A stretch of DNA of 64,000 nucleotides, from NCBI GenBank assembly GCA_015058655.1, contig SVBX01000008.1, positions 60,723-124,722 on the forward strand, in the 5' to 3' direction. Each line of letters starts with the position of its first letter. The first letter of the stretch is position 1. The stretch comes from Pseudoselenomonas ruminantium (lineage in GTDB: Bacteria; Bacillota; Negativicutes; Selenomonadales; Selenomonadaceae). A model generated the notes under the pieces. The model was not told where the DNA came from and made no database searches. It saw only the letters and a program-made list of their open reading frames with translations. Positions 54,966 to 63,957 of the stretch are shown piece after piece. A program made the position numbers and the translations under genes.

Positions 54966-56234
54966 TTAACCTTCCACCGTAGGAGTGCCCTCAAAGAGGT
55001 ATTCATAACGTGCCTTGAATTCCTCCTGGGTCATGTGGTAGGCATTGGCAAGACCCGGATCTTCAAGATCCCCTTCCTCAAGCCGCATCATGAAGCCACG
55101 GGCAATCTGATAGTGCACAGACCCAATGTTCACCTTGCGGACTGCCGTCTTGCCCGTCTCAGGATCCTTGATATCCTCGAAGTACATGGGCACGGACTTG
55201 TTGTCCTGGATGGTGATGAGGGCGCCGCTGCCGCCTTCTTTCAAGAAGCTGACTGCCGAGAAGCCCAGCTGACGGGCATAGTCGATGTCGTAAGCGATAG
55301 GCGCGGTGCAACGGAGCTCGTAGCCGATTTCCTTATCGATGATGGACACCTTGATGCCCAGTTTCTTGACTTCAGCCAGGACTGCCTGCTTGATGATTTC
55401 ACCAAAGTCCAGCTCGCTGTAGCGGATATGGCCATGCTCATCCTTCACCACCTGGCCCAGCTTGTCGAAATCCTCCGGGGCAATCTTTTCAATAACGCCT
55501 TCGGCAATGACTGCCACGCCGTAATTCTTGCCGGTGAGATAGCGCTTCACCAGAGAACCGGTGAGGATGTCCACCACCTGCTGCAGAGGAATCTTCTCCT
55601 GGGGGAATTCCTCCGGGATGATGGTGATAGCTGCGCCAGCGCTGCGGCCCATGCCCAGTGCCAGGTGGCCTGCGGTACGGCCCATGGCAATGGTGAAGTA
55701 CCAGCGGTTGTTGGAAGTGCGGGCATCTTCCATCAGATTCTCAATCTCTGTGGTGCCGAAAGCCCTGGCCGTCTCGAAGCCGAAAGTGGGAACGCCTTCC
55801 GGCAGAGGCAGGTCATTGTCGATAGTCTTGGGCACATGCACCACATTGATAGTGCGACCTGCACGGCGTGCGTAGTCAGACACAGCAGCAGAGCTGTAGG
55901 CCGTGTCGTCACCGCCGATGGTCACCAGATGGGTGACCCCCAGCTCAGTCAGAGTCTCCACCACCGTGCGGAGGTCAGACTCTTTCTTAGTGGGATTGAA
56001 GCGGGACATCTTCAGGATGCAGCCGCCAGTCAAGTGAATGCGGCTGATATTCTTCGGCTCCAGGCGGATGTAGTTCTTCTCACCGCGGGCCAGGCGGGAA
56101 AAGCCGTCGTAGATGCCCAGCACATCCCAGCCCTGGCGGTGCGCCTCGTTCACCACTCCGGAAATAACGCTGTTGATGCCAGGTGCAGGACCGCCGCCGC
56201 AAACAATAGCAATGACATTCTTGATCCCGATCAT
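54966..56234 (-). CDS. pfp: PPi-type 6-phosphofructokinase
   Basis: A 422 aa phosphofructokinase. Binding motifs are CGGGPAPGINSVISG, TIGGDDTAYSS and VPKTIDNDLPLP. GGDD instead of GGDG, and PKTIDND instead of PGTIDND, are the residues linked to pyrophosphate as phosphoryl donor. It would run fructose-6-phosphate to fructose-1,6-bisphosphate reversibly and save ATP, useful in an anaerobe. Monocistronic between tRNA genes and the Na+-pump genes. Confidence 0.88.
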   Translation of the reverse strand: MIGIKNVIAIVCGGGPAPGINSVISGVVNEAHRQGWDVLGIYDGFSRLARGEKNYIRLEPKNISRIHLTGGCILKMSRFNPTKKESDLRTVVETLTELGVTHLVTIGGDDTAYSSAAVSDYARRAGRTINVVHVPKTIDNDLPLPEGVPTFGFETARAFGTTEIENLMEDARTSNNRWYFTIAMGRTAGHLALGMGRSAGAAITIIPEEFPQEKIPLQQVVDILTGSLVKRYLTGKNYGVAVIAEGVIEKIAPEDFDKLGQVVKDEHGHIRYSELDFGEIIKQAVLAEVKKLGIKVSIIDKEIGYELRCTAPIAYDIDYARQLGFSAVSFLKEGGSGALITIQDNKSVPMYFEDIKDPETGKTAVRKVNIGSVHYQIARGFMMRLEEGDLEDPGLANAYHMTQEEFKARYEYLFEGTPTVEG

Positions 56235-56383
56235 AGTAAAACCCCCTCCAAAACTTGAGCTGCAATTATTGCTGCGAATAGTAGTACAGCTCCAAAAAGA
56301 ATCAGGCTTTCGCCATCACAGCTTTACAGTTTCGCCATTTAACAAAGATTTCCTGCTTAACTGAAAAAAAATAATAAAATAAT

Positions 56384-56422
56384 AAAAAAGTCTTAGACTC
56401 ACCGAAGAATCTAAGACTTTTT
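56384..56422. terminator. Bidirectional terminator
   Basis: AAAAAGTCTTAGA/TCTAAGACTTTTT stem with a short loop, 130 bases past the end of the beta-subunit gene. Confidence 0.85.
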
Positions 56423-56449
56423 ATCGAAAGCTAAGACACTGTAACCTCA

Positions 56450-56547
56450 GCCCATGGATGGGCGTTAAGCGGCCGTCCGATTTCACGGACGAAATCGCGG
56501 CCACAGTTTCTTTTTATTACTTTTTCTTTGCACCAAAGAAAAAGTAA
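56450..56547. repeat. Composite hairpin repeat
   Basis: Three inverted repeats in a row: CCCAT/ATGGG; GGCCGTCCGATTTC / GAAATC-GGCC (56471-56502); and TTACTTTTTCTTTG/CAAAGAAAAAGTAA (56517-56547, 14-bp perfect stem). It looks like an intergenic repeat rather than a terminator. 56235-56383 shows nothing clear. Confidence 0.55.
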
Positions 56548-56555
56548 GCCGAAAC

Positions 56556-57686
56556 TTACTTGAGCATAGCCAGCATCGTGCCTGCGGCTACAGCCGTACC
56601 GATAACGCCTGCCACATTTGGGCCCATAGCGTGCATCAGCAGGTAGTTGCCGGGCTTGGCCTTCATGCCCACCATCTGGCTGACACGGGCAGCCATAGGC
56701 ACAGCGGAAACGCCGGCAGAACCAATCAAGGGGTTGATCTTCCAGCCGGAGAGACGGCACATGATCTTGCCGAAGAGGACACCGCCTGCAGTACCTGCAG
56801 CAAAGGCCACGAGACCCAGGCAGATAATCAGCAGGGTCTGGGGCACCAAAAAGCTCTCGGCGCTCATGGTCATGCCTGTACCGGTAGCCAGGAAGATGGT
56901 GACGATGTTGCACAGGGAGTTCTGAGCCGTATCGGAGAGACGATCAGTCACGCCAGACTCACGGAACAGGTTGCCCAGCATCAGCATGCCCAAGAGAGCT
57001 GCGATAGGCGGCAGGAGCAAACTGATGAGGATGGTGGCCACGATGGGGAACATCACCCGCTCGAACTTGGTGACTGGACGCAGCTGATCCATCTGCACCT
57101 CACGCTCTTTCTGGGAGGTCAAGAGTTTCATGATAGGCGGCTGGATCAGCGGCACCAGAGACATATAGGAATAAGCTGCCACGGCGATAGCGCCGAGAAG
57201 GTGCGGAGCCATCTGAATGGACAGGTAAATGGCTGTAGGGCCGTCAGCGCCGCCGATGATGCCGATAGCGCCGGCCTCCTGCACATTGAAGCCCAGGAGC
57301 ATGGCTCCCACCAGAGCCACGAACACGCCAATCTGGGCAGCAGCACCCAAGAGGAGCACCGAAGGACGGGCCAGGAGCGGGCCAAAGTCCGTCATGGCGC
57401 CGATGCCCAAGAAGATCAGCGGCGGGAAAATCTCATTGGCAATGCCGTAGTGAATAGCCTGCATGAGGCCGGGTTCTTCCAGAAAGCCCGTGCCGGGGAA
57501 GTTGGCCAGGATACAGCCAAAAGCGATAGGCCCCAAAAGCAGAGGCTCAAATTCCTTGACGAATGCCATATACAGGAGCACAAGGCCCACGGCAATCATG
57601 ATGGCGTGGCCCATGGTAAAGGCCGAGAAGCCGCTCCCCGTCCAGACGGACTGCAGGGAGACTATGAATGCATTGAATAATTCCAT
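56556..57686 (-). CDS. oadB: Na+-transporting carboxylic acid decarboxylase, beta subunit
   Basis: A 376 aa membrane protein that pumps Na+ out while releasing CO2 from carboxybiotin. About ten membrane segments are visible; conserved [19 protein letters not shown] carries the Na+-binding Asp, and [19 protein letters not shown] is the other signature. Whether the complex acts on oxaloacetate, methylmalonyl-CoA or glutaconyl-CoA depends on a carboxyltransferase that is not in the window. 16 bases after the gamma gene. Confidence 0.92.
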   Translation of the reverse strand: MELFNAFIVSLQSVWTGSGFSAFTMGHAIMIAVGLVLLYMAFVKEFEPLLLGPIAFGCILANFPGTGFLEEPGLMQAIHYGIANEIFPPLIFLGIGAMTDFGPLLARPSVLLLGAAAQIGVFVALVGAMLLGFNVQEAGAIGIIGGADGPTAIYLSIQMAPHLLGAIAVAAYSYMSLVPLIQPPIMKLLTSQKEREVQMDQLRPVTKFERVMFPIVATILISLLLPPIAALLGMLMLGNLFRESGVTDRLSDTAQNSLCNIVTIFLATGTGMTMSAESFLVPQTLLIICLGLVAFAAGTAGGVLFGKIMCRLSGWKINPLIGSAGVSAVPMAARVSQMVGMKAKPGNYLLMHAMGPNVAGVIGTAVAAGTMLAMLK

Positions 57687-57702
57687 CTATATCCCTCCCT
57701 GC

Positions 57703-58059
57703 TCAAACGCTGCGGTCCATGCCCATGGTGCGCCCGGACTGCTTCCAGCCGTTGCGTTCAATGGGCCTGATGGCCTTGACGGCTCCGGGGCCGTAGCCCA
57801 GGCTGGCCACTGCAGCTGCAATGACTGCCACTACCTCGGGGGTAAGGCCCTCTTCCTTCACAGGCTCAGGTGCTGCTTTCACCACAGGTGCAGGCGCAGG
57901 CGCCGGTGCAGGAGCCTCTTCTTTCTTTGCCTTGGGCTTGGTAGGATCCACATAGTGGATCAAATTGATGACTAGGCCCAGGGCGATCAGAACCAGGAAC
58001 ACCACCGTCATGTTGATGAGCATGATGATGAAAGGGTTCGTCGTAACCGGTTGTGACAT
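57703..58059 (-). CDS. oadG: Na+-pump decarboxylase gamma subunit
   Basis: A 118 aa small subunit that anchors the complex. One membrane helix at residues 10-34 (INMTVVFLVLIALGLVINL), an Ala/Pro hinge (APAPAPAPVVKAAPEP), and a C-terminal segment ending WKQSGRTMGMDRS, as in related gamma/delta subunits. First gene of a two-gene operon, with a promoter at 58117-58144. Confidence 0.85.
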   Translation of the reverse strand: MSQPVTTNPFIIMLINMTVVFLVLIALGLVINLIHYVDPTKPKAKKEEAPAPAPAPAPVVKAAPEPVKEEGLTPEVVAVIAAAVASLGYGPGAVKAIRPIERNGWKQSGRTMGMDRSV

Positions 58060-58116
58060 GAAATCACCTCATTAAGTAATGTATTTGGATAAAAACATAG
58101 AAATTCTCATTTGTGT

Positions 58117-58144
58117 ATTATACAACAATCAGGGGAAATATCAA
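58117..58144 (-). promoter_or_regulatory. Promoter of oadG-oadB
   Basis: Minus strand: TTGATA, 16 bp, TATAAT. Confidence 0.65.
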
Positions 58145-58178
58145 AATATTTTATGCGAATATAACTTATAAATATGGG

Positions 58179-58976
58179 CTATTCGCCCTCCACTAAAGAC
58201 ACGGCCTTGTTGATATACAGCTTGCGAAATGCAGGGCACTCAGCTAAGCCTTTGAGTTCAGCCCGCACCTCAAAGCCACTTGCCCTTAGGCGGGAAAGCC
58301 AGGAGCCAGCCCCCTCCCCTGCCATATCCTCATGGACATGCATGCCACCGGAAAGAAGCAAAGGGGCCAGCAATATTTTCCTGACCCCTTTCTCCTGCAA
58401 ACGCTTCAGTACCATATCAAAGTTTGGGGTATCGCTTTCTTCCACCACGCCTATGTGAACAGGCAGCCCTTGTCTGTCAGCCCGCTCCTGCAGTTTCTCA
58501 TACACAGGATTATGCTGATGGGGGGATCCGTGTCCCAGCAGCACCATTTCCTCTTCCTCTGCAAGCCGATGAGCAGAAAACGCCGCCATCAGGCCTGCCT
58601 CAAAGTCATCCTGCCCCGGATCATCCCTGAAGAACAGGGGCTCGCCGACTCTCAGCAGTTCAAAGCTGCCAGAAAAATCCTCCGCAACTTCTATCACCTT
58701 ATGGCTATACTCCTCCCCCGGAGTGAAATGGGTAGGCTGAAGGAATACTCTTAAAAAGCACTCTTTCCTCAATTCCTCCAGGCATTCAGACAGAGCGGGG
58801 ACAATCACTCCGTCTTTCATCAGTTTTTTCCTGATGAAAGCAGAGGTGTAGGCCTGCCGGATTTCCATTCCCGGCAGGCTATCATGCAGTTCTGCAGCCA
58901 GCTTATCAAGGCCCTTAGCCCGGGCCTCATGGCCAGCCACCCCAAAACTTATAAGGACCAAGGCCGATTTGTCCAT
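58179..58976 (-). CDS. cbiK: Sirohydrochlorin cobaltochelatase, CbiK type
   Basis: About 265 aa. It inserts Co2+ (or another metal) into sirohydrochlorin in the anaerobic B12 pathway. LVLISFGVAGHEARAKGL at the start; metal-site His residues are likely those in LQPTHFTPGEEY, LLGHGSPHQHNP and LLSGGMHVHEDMAGEG. ATG 58976 shares one base with the glmM stop (TGATG). Linkage to glmM is unusual for a cobalamin gene. Confidence 0.85.
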   Translation of the reverse strand: MDKSALVLISFGVAGHEARAKGLDKLAAELHDSLPGMEIRQAYTSAFIRKKLMKDGVIVPALSECLEELRKECFLRVFLQPTHFTPGEEYSHKVIEVAEDFSGSFELLRVGEPLFFRDDPGQDDFEAGLMAAFSAHRLAEEEEMVLLGHGSPHQHNPVYEKLQERADRQGLPVHIGVVEESDTPNFDMVLKRLQEKGVRKILLAPLLLSGGMHVHEDMAGEGAGSWLSRLRASGFEVRAELKGLAECPAFRKLYINKAVSLVEGE

Positions 58977-60328
58977 CAACCCTGCTCCGCCTTCACCACA
59001 TCGGCAATGCGGTTGCAGATGACATCAAGCTGAGCCTGATCCGGGCCTTCAGCCATGACGCGGATCAGAGGCTCCGTACCGGAGGGACGCACGAGGATGC
59101 GGCCTTCAGACCCCAGCTCTGCCTCGCCTGCAGCAATGGCAGCCTTGATATTCTCGTTTTCTTCCCAGCCATCCTTCGTAGCCACCTTCACATTCAGCAG
59201 CAGCTGAGGATAGGTAGTCATGAGGGCGGTCAGCTCAGAAGCCTTGCGGCCGCTGCGCTTCAGGGATTTCAGCACCTGCAGGGCGGTAATGAGGCCGTCA
59301 CCAGTGGTGGTGTATTCCGTGAAGATGATATGCCCGGACTGCTCGCCACCAATCTTGTAGCCATTCTTCAGCATATTTTCCAGCACATAGCGGTCGCCCA
59401 CCTTAGTGATTTCCGCTCTGCCGCCAGCGGCTTTGATGGCCTTGTGGAAGCCGATATTGGCCATGACCGTGGTGACTACAGTCTTGTAAGGAAGCGTGCC
59501 GGACTTGATCATATCCGTAGCGCACATGACGAGGATGTGGTCGCCATCGATGATCTCGCCCTTCTCATCCACGCAGAGGCAGCGGTCAGCATCGCCGTCA
59601 TTGGCAATGCCCAGATCTGCCCCAAACTCTAATACAGCCTTCTGCAGGGATTCCATATGGGTAGAGCCGCAGCCATCATTGATGTTGATGCCGTTGGGCA
59701 GGGCATGGATGACCTTCACTCTGGCTCCCAGCTGACGCAAGATTTGCGGCATGGCCTCATAGGAAGCGCCATTGGCGCAATCCAGCACCACCTTCATGCC
59801 GTCCAAGCGCTCCTCGCAGGTGCTGAGAACGAAATCAATATACTGGTTCAGGAGATCCTTGCGAGCCTCCAGATGGCCGATACGGCTGCCCTTGGCACGG
59901 GGCAAATCATCATTTTCCTCCAGCTGATGGACAATGGCCTCCAGCTCGTCTTCTACAGAATCAGGCAGCTTGTAACCGTCACCGCCGAAAAACTTGATGC
60001 CATTGTCATGGAAAGGATTATGGGAGGCAGAAATCACGATGCCTGCCTTGGCGCGATGCTTGCGAGCCAGATACGCAATGGCCGGCGTGGGAATGACTCC
60101 TGCCAGCATGGCACGGCCGCCAGCAGAGCAGATGCCTGCCACCAGAGCTGCCTCCAGCATTTCCCCAGAGAGACGGGTGTCACGGCCAATGATGATGAGC
60201 GGCTGCTCCTCCTCGCTGTCCTTGCCGAAATAAAGCGTAGCAGCGCGTCCCAGACGATAAGCCATCTCCGGCAGCAGAGTCACATTAGCCTCGCCCCGGA
60301 CACCATCCGTGCCAAAAAGTCTTGCCAT
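58976..60328 (-). CDS. glmM: Phosphoglucosamine mutase
   Basis: A 450 aa enzyme converting glucosamine-6-P to glucosamine-1-P for peptidoglycan and LPS. The phosphoserine loop is GIVISASHNPFHDNGIKFFG (Ser near 101). The metal loop DGDADRC (about residue 240) and GGEQSGHIIF (about 325) and RPSGTEP end motif are intact. It follows cdaA-cdaR-FAD gene; GlmM is known to bind and inhibit CdaA in Firmicutes. Confidence 0.96.
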   Translation of the reverse strand: MARLFGTDGVRGEANVTLLPEMAYRLGRAATLYFGKDSEEEQPLIIIGRDTRLSGEMLEAALVAGICSAGGRAMLAGVIPTPAIAYLARKHRAKAGIVISASHNPFHDNGIKFFGGDGYKLPDSVEDELEAIVHQLEENDDLPRAKGSRIGHLEARKDLLNQYIDFVLSTCEERLDGMKVVLDCANGASYEAMPQILRQLGARVKVIHALPNGININDGCGSTHMESLQKAVLEFGADLGIANDGDADRCLCVDEKGEIIDGDHILVMCATDMIKSGTLPYKTVVTTVMANIGFHKAIKAAGGRAEITKVGDRYVLENMLKNGYKIGGEQSGHIIFTEYTTTGDGLITALQVLKSLKRSGRKASELTALMTTYPQLLLNVKVATKDGWEENENIKAAIAAGEAELGSEGRILVRPSGTEPLIRVMAEGPDQAQLDVICNRIADVVKAEQG

Positions 60329-60365
60329 AATAAAATCCCCCTATATCTTCAATCGTAACCCCTAA

Positions 60366-61991
60366 TTAGTATGCCACATGAGCGCCCAAAAATGCAAGGG
60401 CAGCTTTCATGCCATCCACTGCGGCGCTCATAATGCCTCCGGCATAGCCTGCCCCTTCCCCTATGGGGTAAAGTCCAGCTGTTCCCTCAGCCATCATATT
60501 GTCCCTGTCACGCACAATGCGGCAAGGGGCAGAAGAACGGGACTCTATCCCCGTCATCACCGCCCCGGCATCGGCAAACCCGGGTATTTTCCTGTCGAAC
60601 CAGGGCAACGCGCCCGCCAGGGTCTTAGTCATAAACTCAGGCAAGCATTCATGCAGGTCAGCGATTTTGACTCCCGGACGATAGGTGGGTTGTGTCAAAA
60701 AGTCCCTAGAACCTGAAGTACCTGACAGAAAATCTCCCACTGTCTGCACCGGCGCACAGTAGTTCCTTCCCCCCAGGTCAAAAGCCAGATGCTCAAGCTT
60801 TTCCTGCAGTTCCATGCCGGAAAGCACTTCCCTGCCAAAATCTTCCGGTCCTACCTGCACCAGGAGCGCACTGTTGGCAATGCCGGAATCACGGGCGAAA
60901 TTGCTCATGCCATTGGTTACCACGCCCTCGCTTTCCGAGGTTGCCGCTACCACCAGGCCTCCGGGACACATGCAGAAGGAATAGGCGCCCCGCCCCGTCA
61001 CCGGGTCCTTATAGGTCAAGGCATAATCCGCCACCGGCAGTCGAGGATGTCCCGCATCCTCCCCGTACTGGGCCCTATCGATGAATTCCTGGGGATGCTC
61101 GATACGCACCCCCATGGCAAAAGGCTTGGCTTCCATCTTCAAGCCACGGGACAGCAGCATGCGATAAGTATCCCGGGCAGAGTGGCCAATGCCAAAAAAA
61201 GCTTCCTTGCAGGGAATGCGGCACTCCCCTTCCACAATCAAGGCAGAAAGCCTTCCCTCAGGGCTGACTTCGATATCCGTCACCTGAGAGCCGAAACGCA
61301 CCTCTCCACCCAGAGCTATTATTTCCTGGCGGATATTTTTCACAATGCCGCGCAGCAAGTCCGTGCCGATATGGGGCTTATGCAGATAACGGATTTCTTC
61401 CGGCGCTCCGGCACCTATGAAGGTCTCGATAATCTCCCCCATCAGCGGGTCATTGATGCGAGTAGTCAGCTTGCCATCCGAGAAAGTTCCCGCACCGCCT
61501 TCGCCAAACTGCACATTGGACTGAAGCTTCAGCCTGCCACCCTGCCAGAAAGACTCTATGTCATCGGTGCGGGTATCCACATCCTGCCCACGCTCCAGCA
61601 CCAACGGGCGATAGCCCGCCCTGGCCAAAATGAGCGCCGCAAACATCCCCGCAGGCCCGAAGCCAACTACCACAGGAGGCAATTCTCCCTGCCCAGGCGC
61701 AGGGAAGCGCCTCTCCTGCTTCGGCTGCGGCACGATTATTTCCAGATTCTTGTCCTTTTTCAGCTTGCCCCTCAGTTTCTTCTCATGCGCAGGCGCCACA
61801 TCCACCTCCAGCATATAGGTGAAATAGACAGGCGCACCACGGTAGCGGCGGGCATCTATGGCTTTACGCACAATTACCACCCCAAGCACTGCCTGGGGTG
61901 GTAATCCAAGACGCCTAGCCACAAGGATTGACAGGTCAGCCTCCTCTGCAAGAGGCACCTGCATATTCTTGATTCTAAGCAATTTCTTCAC
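60366..61991 (-). CDS. FAD-dependent oxidoreductase (uncharacterised dehydrogenase family)
   Basis: A 541 aa flavoprotein. PPVVVGFGPAGMFAALILARAG is the FAD-binding Rossmann motif (about residues 107-128), and the C-terminal GEGAGYAGGIMSAAVDGMKAA is the second FAD motif. An N-terminal ~90-residue domain precedes it. Such FAD-dependent dehydrogenases have no settled function. The start is uncertain: GTG 61991 or TTG 61982, the latter with GGAG at better distance. Inserted between cdaR and glmM, 15 bases after cdaR. Confidence 0.82.
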   Translation of the reverse strand: MKKLLRIKNMQVPLAEEADLSILVARRLGLPPQAVLGVVIVRKAIDARRYRGAPVYFTYMLEVDVAPAHEKKLRGKLKKDKNLEIIVPQPKQERRFPAPGQGELPPVVVGFGPAGMFAALILARAGYRPLVLERGQDVDTRTDDIESFWQGGRLKLQSNVQFGEGGAGTFSDGKLTTRINDPLMGEIIETFIGAGAPEEIRYLHKPHIGTDLLRGIVKNIRQEIIALGGEVRFGSQVTDIEVSPEGRLSALIVEGECRIPCKEAFFGIGHSARDTYRMLLSRGLKMEAKPFAMGVRIEHPQEFIDRAQYGEDAGHPRLPVADYALTYKDPVTGRGAYSFCMCPGGLVVAATSESEGVVTNGMSNFARDSGIANSALLVQVGPEDFGREVLSGMELQEKLEHLAFDLGGRNYCAPVQTVGDFLSGTSGSRDFLTQPTYRPGVKIADLHECLPEFMTKTLAGALPWFDRKIPGFADAGAVMTGIESRSSAPCRIVRDRDNMMAEGTAGLYPIGEGAGYAGGIMSAAVDGMKAALAFLGAHVAY

Positions 61992-62006
61992 TCCACTATC
62001 TGACCA

Positions 62007-62951
62007 TTATGGTTCCTTGGCTTCTGACTTCTTGATTTCCAGATATACTGTAACTTCCTTGTTGGTAACAGTGACCCCCTCCGGCAGCTTCAGCATCACC
62101 TTGCGGCTGGTTGACTTATCCGCCGTGCTCAGATCTATCTCCTCAGTTTCCACCGAAGTGATCTTAGAAAGATCTTCATCCGTCCCTGCTATCTCTATCT
62201 TGACAGGGTCAACCTTCACCCCCGACATGACCAATCCCTTGGGCAGGGCTCCCATGGTTATGGCCTTGATAGTCACCACTTTTTTGGTAAGTCCCCTGGC
62301 CAGCTGCACATCTGCCTGCACAGACGAGGGACGCACAGTCACCCCGCTGACCTCTCTGCCATCAATGTTGATGGGAGTAAGAGGCACCTGCAGGCTGAAA
62401 TCTGTCCCATTGCCCGAAAGGCCAACATAGCCTATGACCCGGTTCACTTCGTCAAGCAGAGACTTCGGCCCCTCCACGCTCACCACGGCGACCGTCTGAG
62501 TCACCTTCGCCACTGTCGTGCCGGGAGCTGTAGCTCCGGTAACGATGAGCTCTGCTCGGAACTCCCTGCTCTCGATCCTGTCTAGGGTCACCTCTACTGC
62601 ATCAGGCTGTATTTCCACCAGTTCGAATCCCTGGGGCATATTCGTGTGAACCCGGTATGCCTTCCTGCCGTTGCTGGCATTCTCCAAATCCACATAGGCG
62701 CTGAAATCCGCCTCGCTGGCATTCACGAACATGGAACGAGGGCCTCTCACCTTCAGCTTCACGGCGCCGGTTTCCTGAGATACCTTGTAGCCCTCCGGGG
62801 CGTTCATTATCGTCAATGGCACAGAAAAAGTTCCTTCGATGGAAGGATTCTGGTCATTCATCACATAGCCCCAAAGCACAAGCGCCACTAAGAAACAAAG
62901 GATCTTGGCAGCCAGATTGCGCCGCACCAGGTTTTGCAAGCGTCCAATCAT
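62007..62951 (-). CDS. cdaR: YbbR-domain protein CdaR
   Basis: A 314 aa regulator of CdaA. One N-terminal membrane anchor (about residues 14-31, ILCFLVALVLWGYVM), then several tandem YbbR-like beta domains outside the membrane (LKVRGPRSMFVNAS; VVSVEGPKSLLDEV; VSGVTVRPSSVQAD; VKVDPVKIEIAGTDEDL). The start overlaps the cdaA stop by four bases, implying tight coupling. Confidence 0.9.
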   Translation of the reverse strand: MIGRLQNLVRRNLAAKILCFLVALVLWGYVMNDQNPSIEGTFSVPLTIMNAPEGYKVSQETGAVKLKVRGPRSMFVNASEADFSAYVDLENASNGRKAYRVHTNMPQGFELVEIQPDAVEVTLDRIESREFRAELIVTGATAPGTTVAKVTQTVAVVSVEGPKSLLDEVNRVIGYVGLSGNGTDFSLQVPLTPINIDGREVSGVTVRPSSVQADVQLARGLTKKVVTIKAITMGALPKGLVMSGVKVDPVKIEIAGTDEDLSKITSVETEEIDLSTADKSTSRKVMLKLPEGVTVTNKEVTVYLEIKKSEAKEP

Positions 62952-63787
62952 GACTTATTCCTCCAATTTCTGATCATATCCTTGAAGCCAGTCTCCGGAG
63001 CCACGAAAGCCGGCCGCAGCACCGTCTTGAGCCTGTCCATATCCAGATGGCGCATAATATGGCCATTCTCTGCCACAGAAATTGTCCCTGTTTCCTCGCT
63101 GACCACTACCACCAGGGCATCGCACTGCTCCGAAAGGCCGATAGCCGCCCTATGCCTGGTGCCAAGTTCCGTGGATAAGCCCCTGTTCTCTGTCAGGGGG
63201 AGCAGGCAGCCAGCTGCGATGAGCCTTTTGCCCCTGATCACTGCCGCCCCGTCATGCAGCGGCGTGTTGGGTATAAAGACATTCATCAGGAAATCCGAGG
63301 TAATCAATCCGTCAATCTGAATGCCCGTAGCACTGATATCATTGAGCCCCATGTCCCGCTCGATGACCAGCAGTGCCCCTATCTTATTGGTAGAAAGCAC
63401 CTTCACCGCCTTAGCCAGCTCATTCACCACCGAGCGGGCTTCGTTGTCGTCCAGCATGACAGAAGGTCCCAGGAACTTGCCCTGCCCCAGATGTTCCAGC
63501 GCCCGCCTGAGCTCAGGCTGAAAAACTATGGGCAACGCCACGAAGAGCAGGGTGACGCTCTTTTGCAATAGCCAGGAAATCACATGCAGGTCAAGCCAGC
63601 TGCAAACTATGGTAAGGCCCAGAAGCACCAGCACGCCCTTCACCAGGGTGATAGCCCGCGTGTCCTGGAGCATCTCATACACTTTATAAAGGATAATTGC
63701 CACAACCAGGATATCGAAAGCATCCAGTACCGTAATGGTGGACAAGATGCTGTGGAATCCGCTGGGCATGGTAAGATCTATAGGCAT
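62948..63787 (-). CDS. cdaA: Membrane diadenylate cyclase CdaA
   Basis: A 279 aa enzyme making c-di-AMP from two ATP. Three N-terminal membrane helices (about residues 20-95) and a cytosolic DAC domain with catalytic TPLHDGAAVIRG and GTRHRAAIGLSEQ (DGA and RHR motifs). c-di-AMP controls K+/osmolyte balance and cell-wall homeostasis. First gene of cdaA-cdaR-FAD-glmM-cbiK. GGGGAG precedes the ATG; promoter module at 63823-63860. Confidence 0.95.
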   Translation of the reverse strand: MPIDLTMPSGFHSILSTITVLDAFDILVVAIILYKVYEMLQDTRAITLVKGVLVLLGLTIVCSWLDLHVISWLLQKSVTLLFVALPIVFQPELRRALEHLGQGKFLGPSVMLDDNEARSVVNELAKAVKVLSTNKIGALLVIERDMGLNDISATGIQIDGLITSDFLMNVFIPNTPLHDGAAVIRGKRLIAAGCLLPLTENRGLSTELGTRHRAAIGLSEQCDALVVVVSEETGTISVAENGHIMRHLDMDRLKTVLRPAFVAPETGFKDMIRNWRNKS

Positions 63788-63822
63788 AACTAAAAACTCC
63801 CCAAGTTGAATTGCACTATTTC

Positions 63823-63860
63823 ATTATAACGCAATAGTTCAAGTTTTACCACAGGCAAAA
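63823..63860 (-). promoter_or_regulatory. Promoter with palindromic operator, cdaA operon
   Basis: Minus strand: TTTTGCCTGTGGTAAAA, CTTGAAC, eight bases, TATAAT. It is the same module as at 32874-32915 and 33058-33095. Confidence 0.6.
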
Positions 63861-63933
63861 CATTCCTAATTAATAGGTCATTCTATGCCCATTGACAGAA
63901 ATCCTTCCCGTACACGGCAGAAGGACAATCAGA

Positions 63934-63957
63934 ACCACCCGTCCAACGGGTGGTTTG
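63934..63957. repeat. Hairpin at window edge
   Basis: AACCACCCGT/ACGGGTGGTT around a 3-4 base loop, followed by CCCCTATAAGGGG. No gene is seen from 63861 to the window end. Confidence 0.5.
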
